A stretch of 64,000 bases of DNA from Gigantopelta aegis (Eukaryota > Mollusca > Gastropoda > Neomphalida > Peltospiridae). Both the position numbers and the translations under genes were made by a program. Shown piece after piece: positions 59,945 through 64,000 of the stretch (position 1 is the first letter of the stretch; every line of letters starts with the position of its first letter). Location: the NCBI RefSeq assembly GCF_016097555.1, contig NC_054702.1, forward strand, positions 65,137,013-65,201,012. The letters are read 5' to 3'. The notes beneath the pieces were generated by a model, which did no database searches, was not told the origin of the DNA, and was given only the letters and a program-made list of their open reading frames with translations.

Positions 59945-60372
59945 ATGTATGTATGTATATATGAATATCTATATATTGTATGTATGTCGAGGTTGATTGT
60001 TACATATATAGATATTAACCCACTGGCGCAAGGGATAATTAAATTATTTCTGGCCTCACAAATTGTCCCGTGCCTTTGCAGACTTGCCACGATACCTTTT
60101 GAGCTATTGAGACATCCATATGCATGTATATATGTCTGTCTCTCTGTCTATATGTATGCCTCACAAATTGTTTCATGCCGTTGCTGGGATTCGAACCTGT
60201 GGCACCGAATCGCCCGCAAATTGCAGACTAACCACGATGCGTTCTGAGCTATATAGAGGCATTCATAAGAAGGGTGCTCTTTAACTCAACCACATACTTG
60301 GGGCTTATGATCTACGTGATCGATCCCGCTTATGTGCATAAACAGTGGGCAGACCTGGCACTGGCTAGTATG
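59945..60372 (-). mobile_element. SINE-D copy, partly duplicated
   Basis: Matches 47025-47350 but carries the middle twice (CCTCACAAATTGTCCCGTGC and CCTCACAAATTGTTTCATGC), the second copy with the B-box-like TGGGATTCGAACCTGTGG. Confidence 0.55.
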
Positions 60373-60422
60373 TATAAACGTATGTATGTATGTAGCCTAT
60401 GTATGTATGTATGTACTATGCA

Positions 60423-60515
60423 ATAATGTGTGTGTGTGTGTGTGTGTGTGTGTATTATGCATGAATGTGTATGTATGTATTATGCATGAATGTGTGTGTG
60501 TGTGCGTGCGTGTGT
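60423..60515. repeat. (GT)n / TATG-rich repeat
   Basis: Two GT runs separated by TATTATGCATGAATGTGTAT, which itself repeats. Confidence 0.9.
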
Positions 60516-60519
60516 GCCC

Positions 60520-61370
60520 ACAAAAGACCGTCAGGCCAAATGCTGGAAATTAACGTGCTTATATCAAATAACTGTTCAAATACGCTTGTTGTGAATACAA
60601 CGTCTAACTTAGGACAGGTATTTTCACAAAACAAGACGTGGGGTGAAGGGCAAGTTTGCACGTTGAAGACAGTGACTCATTCTTACTAATCAGTTTGCAT
60701 CAGCGAACCTCAGTAATCGCCCATGGATGGGCTGAGGCTGGTATACTTGTTGTCCTTGCATACCTTGAATTTAGATTGTTTGTATGCACTAAATTTAATA
60801 TAATTATACTTGAAACATAGGCTGCTATTTTCGAGTGGGTTTTATCACGTGGGCAAATATGTTGCATAGCACTTGGGAAATGTTTAGTTTTTCGGCTAAT
60901 TCAGGGCGTAAAATTTGGCACGAACGATTCTGTCGTTATGCAAAACCAATATCAACATACACGACCGATCGTTCCTGCAAAAGCTGTAATTGCTCGTCAG
61001 AAAATAATGTTAGCTAATATCATCAATGTTTTGGAAAACTGCGTACAGTGGAAAAATCCCTGACCACGTAGTTGTACGTCATACCAGTATGTGCTTGATG
61101 GTAATGTTGTAACCAGCTTTCCCTTCGTCGTTCAACGTGTCCAGCTATTTTCGTCATGACTACCGTCACTTTCGTTATAAAACGCTACCTACGTTGGCAT
61201 GCCACCGACATATTTACAGTTTGCTGACATGTGCACGCGTCATGATATTCGGTGTTTGAAGCACATAACAGAACTTTTATGAGTAGCTTCTTAGAATATT
61301 ATATTATATACAGATGCAATTTAATGACACTGATGAAAACAAATTATGTTTTAAAAATAAAAATAGACGT
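60520..61370. other. Intergenic, no recognised gene
   Basis: Mixed AT-content sequence without repeat copies elsewhere in the window. A minus frame near 60900-61010 has a vague helix-like text but no domain (see rejected items). Confidence 0.45.
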
Positions 61371-61377
61371 GTATCAT

Positions 61378-61935
61378 CATAAGCGTACGAGCAAAACCTC
61401 AAATTCGGGCAAAAATAGAAGAGATATTCGGGCTAACCCGATACTTTTTTCAGGCCGTACGCAGGGGCGGGGGGTGGGGGAGGGGTGCGTACGCATCCCC
61501 CATAGTCTGCCGAGGTCCGTCCGTGGATGTGTGAAAAAAAAAAAAAAATAGTCATTTGACATATTTTGAGGCAAAGAAACATTTCAAATTTACTTCCCAG
61601 AATGCAGGAAAATGCATCTCCTGCATTCTAGATTTTTTTTAATTTCGGGGGGGGGGGGGGGCACGCCCCCCCGTACCCCCTAGCAACTCGATTACGCCCC
61701 CACCCCATATAAATTTCTGTGTACGGGCCTGTTTTTACTATATATTTCCATCATTCTGCCATCAAAATTAGTTGTAATCCATGTAAAAATGCGTAGTGAT
61801 TCGTTTGCAACCCTATATAACTGTTTGGTAGTAATACTAATATGAATACATGATGTTATCCAGATTAAGGCATTTTCGTTTAATTCGGGCTAAAAACAGC
61901 CTGTCCCGTACACAAAGGGAGCCCGTACGCCTATG
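61378..61935 (-). mobile_element. GCGTACG-ended MITE, copy 2 (inverse)
   Basis: Ends CATAAGCGTACGAGC and GAGCCCGTACGCCTATG. The interior includes ATGCGTAGTGATTC and, at about 61455-61680, extra G-rich sequence with its own CCGTACGCAGGGGCG start, so another short element may be nested inside. Confidence 0.6.
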
Positions 61936-62624
61936 GGTGTCGTGAAAATCTTTCTCACCGCTACTCCAAGCCAATCGGAATAAGTTGGCTGATTACGGAT
62001 TTTCCGTGGAGTTCAACACTTGTAGCTTCTTCCAGACTGATTCGAGTCTATTAATAACAAACGCGATGACATTCTAGCGACTGTACCTAGTGTCGGACAA
62101 CATGACCTCTATTAACTGTGCAGCTACCGTTAGATTGATTAGTTTAAAATCCATTTTGCCTGTCACAAGAGCATGTAGTATTATTAACATGCACCGCGGT
62201 GCGCGAGATCTCGTGACAATCGTGTTCTCGTTACTATAAATAGCATTTGACAAAATTCCTAATTTCCAACGAATCGAAACTAGCCTGATTTTTATTTTCG
62301 CCTGGCAGCTTTCAAGTTAGTCCTAGCACACAAAAAGTATATTTTCGTAATAGAGAAAAGCTACAAAAAGCACTCATATTAGATTCTCGTTTGATTATCG
62401 TTGCCCATTAACCTTTTCATTTTTATCTAACTATTGAAGAAAATCGTTCGTGTAAACCACACGACGACATATTGGTTGTCTGAAAAATTCAAATTGTATG
62501 CCCTGTAATTTGTTTGTTTTTCCGATCCCTGTGTCACACGGTGACAGAATTTACATAATCAGGCAAATGTTGGATTTCCAATACCTATATTTTCATCAAT
62601 ATGTATCCAAGCTTATATGTTCAG

Positions 62625-63013
62625 CATAGGGGTACGGGCTTCCATTTATGTATGGAGGCGGGGGAGGGGTGCAGACGGGTTTTTGTCCACATTAAACGAA
62701 ATGCCCGAATCTTGGGCCTAATTCACAAAGGTCTCTTAGGGTCTGCTACACAACAAAGCATCCTCATTGCAAGTCTTAGCATTGCACAGCGAGATCGCAA
62801 AGTTGCGAGAGTTTAGTGAATTAGGCCCCAGGATAACAACATTTATTCATACTACCAAACAGCTATATATGGTTGCGCACGAGTCACTACGCATTTTTGC
62901 ATGGATTACAACTAATTTTCGGGGTAGAATGATGGAAATACATGGTAAAAAGGTTTCAGGTTAGCACACTTTGCCCGACTATTTGTATAATGTTTGCCAG
63001 AATTTGAGGTTTT

Positions 63014-63061
<48 letters not shown>

Positions 63062-63081
63062 CCTTGTCTCGTACGCTTATG
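62625..63081 (+). mobile_element. GCGTACG-ended MITE, copy 3
   Basis: Ends CATAGGGGTACGGGCTTCC and CTCGTACGCTTATG; contains a (CA)n tract at 63016-63058 and about 110 bp (62715-62830) not seen in copy 1. Confidence 0.6.
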
Positions 63082-63134
63082 ATTTTCATAATAGAGAACT
63101 GCAATAAAACCCATCAGACTCTCTTAAAGGACTA

Positions 63135-63177
63135 CTTCTCGTTCCAGCCAGTACACTACGACTGGTATATTAAAGAT
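63135..63177 (+). mobile_element. SINE-A fragment cut by the LTR-like sequence
   Basis: CTCGTTCCAGCCAGTACACT and GACTGGTATATTAAAGAT match SINE-A exactly in register, then end at 63177 where TGTGACGG begins. Confidence 0.7.
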
Positions 63178-64000
63178 TGTGACGGAACGTGGTCTTAAAT
63201 TTGTTTTCGCCTGTGGCGATATTAATTGTTTTAGAGGGCCGTGTGCAGTTCCAATATGCACTTAAGCACAGGTGGGCACTTTGTTATGTAATACCTCTGC
63301 GCGACGGTGGTCGTGCTCTTTCCAATACACACCCAGACCAGGTGCGGAGGCCATGTGGCCAGTAGTTACGTAATACCTCCGCGAGTGCGGTTTTTACGAC
63401 GGTGATTTTGGCGACTAGGCGTCAACAAGTCTGGCCATCTAAGAAAAATATGCCGGCTTGGTCGCTGTGGAAATATCACTTGATAGGGGGAGGACCGCGT
63501 TGTACCCCCAGGCGATATTCGGTTTTATGATAAATAGCTAGGGTTTTAGAGATATCAGGGAAAAAACATAGGAAGGCTTCCAGGGGGAACGTTGTCCGTC
63601 CGGACTGGTAAATATATTATTTCTGCTCTGTTGTATAACCTTGATGTGATTGATGTGACTTTAAATATTTTAATACTGTATTATACCAATATTATTTAGA
63701 CGGTGCTGCCGATAATCTGACGAAGTAAACTGTAGGCTCACTGTCTAATATATATAAAGCTTAACCAGTGATCCTAGAGGACCTAGGTAAACTGTAGGTT
63801 ATTGTCTTTATTGTGATAGGTACCAGTATTAATTCTGTATTACAAGGTTACTGAATGAGTAGTTAAGGGTTAATTAAAAATTAACCAGTTAGGAATAGAG
63901 TTGTAATTCCTTTATTAATTAAGTTCCCCTGGAAGCGTTTCTCAATTATCACACGTGTGGGTGTTGTGTTACGGTGAAGTGATTAGAATATTGTATAAAC
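63178..64000 (+). mobile_element. Probable LTR (start of an LTR retrotransposon or solo LTR)
   Basis: Starts TGTGACGGAACG exactly where the SINE breaks off, as LTR 5' ends do. The 823 bp seen have no coding frame. They contain the near-repeat TTATGTAATACCTCTGCGCG / TTACGTAATACCTCCGCGAG and a TATATATAAAGC box at about 63750. The element runs past the window, so its 3' end, primer-binding site and genes cannot be checked. Confidence 0.4.

Noticed and set aside
60880..61015. Minus-frame text (FSDEQLQLLQER then RPELAEKLNISQV) resembling homeodomain helices 1 and 2
   Set aside because: A stop lies between the two pieces, the spacing is about ten residues too long, and the WFQNRR helix 3 does not follow. 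I treat it as chance or too decayed to call.

Overview
This window is AT-rich animal nuclear DNA with introns, GT/AG splice sites and polyadenylation signals. It is dense in tRNA-headed SINEs, non-LTR retrotransposons, cut-and-paste elements and long simple repeats. The SINE with the conserved core AAAGATCCCTTGCTGC and tail GTCGTTAAA looks molluscan, most likely gastropod. That placement is inference from the repeat style; no species is assigned.

Host genes. (1) 698-5875, plus strand: the last five coding exons of a Rab-family small GTPase, whose P-loop exon lies before the window. (2) 22133-41507, minus strand: a four-transmembrane MS4A/CD20-like gene with three phase-0 coding exons (41361-41507, 30442-30498, 22133-22468). 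It has a possible alternative last exon at 19552-19884 and a possible untranslated first exon near 46013. (3) 53302-55512, plus strand: an intronless 736-codon gene for a basic protein with an N-terminal helix-hairpin-helix, an 18-residue RS-type tandem repeat and a K/E/H-rich region, behind a compact CRE/TATA promoter.

Mobile DNA. The MS4A-like introns hold most of it. Intron 2 has a SINE split by two LINEs, one of which carries another SINE (23438-26160), and a TTAA MITE split by a young LINE (26728-28949). Intron 1 has an inverted duplication (30843-32320 versus 36683-37611), a decayed integrase-OTU element (about 33005-34936), a Tc1 element with a one-base frameshift (37841-39343) and two copies of a 9-bp-TSD foldback MITE. 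The duplication supplies a pre-insertion site for one of those MITEs. Elsewhere there is a Penelope-like fragment in inverted repeat (7554-7845), a LINE RNase H fragment (12690-13185), several further MITE families, and a probable LTR starting at 63178.

Repeats. Four SINE types (called A to D here) share or exchange modules. A 162-bp tandem array (about 19885-21310) sits between the two possible last exons of the MS4A-like gene, and each unit carries a copy of a 3' splice-site-like sequence. Ten long GA/TC tracts occur, six of them touching SINE sequence. The rest of the window is AT-rich intergenic or intronic DNA in which I see no gene.
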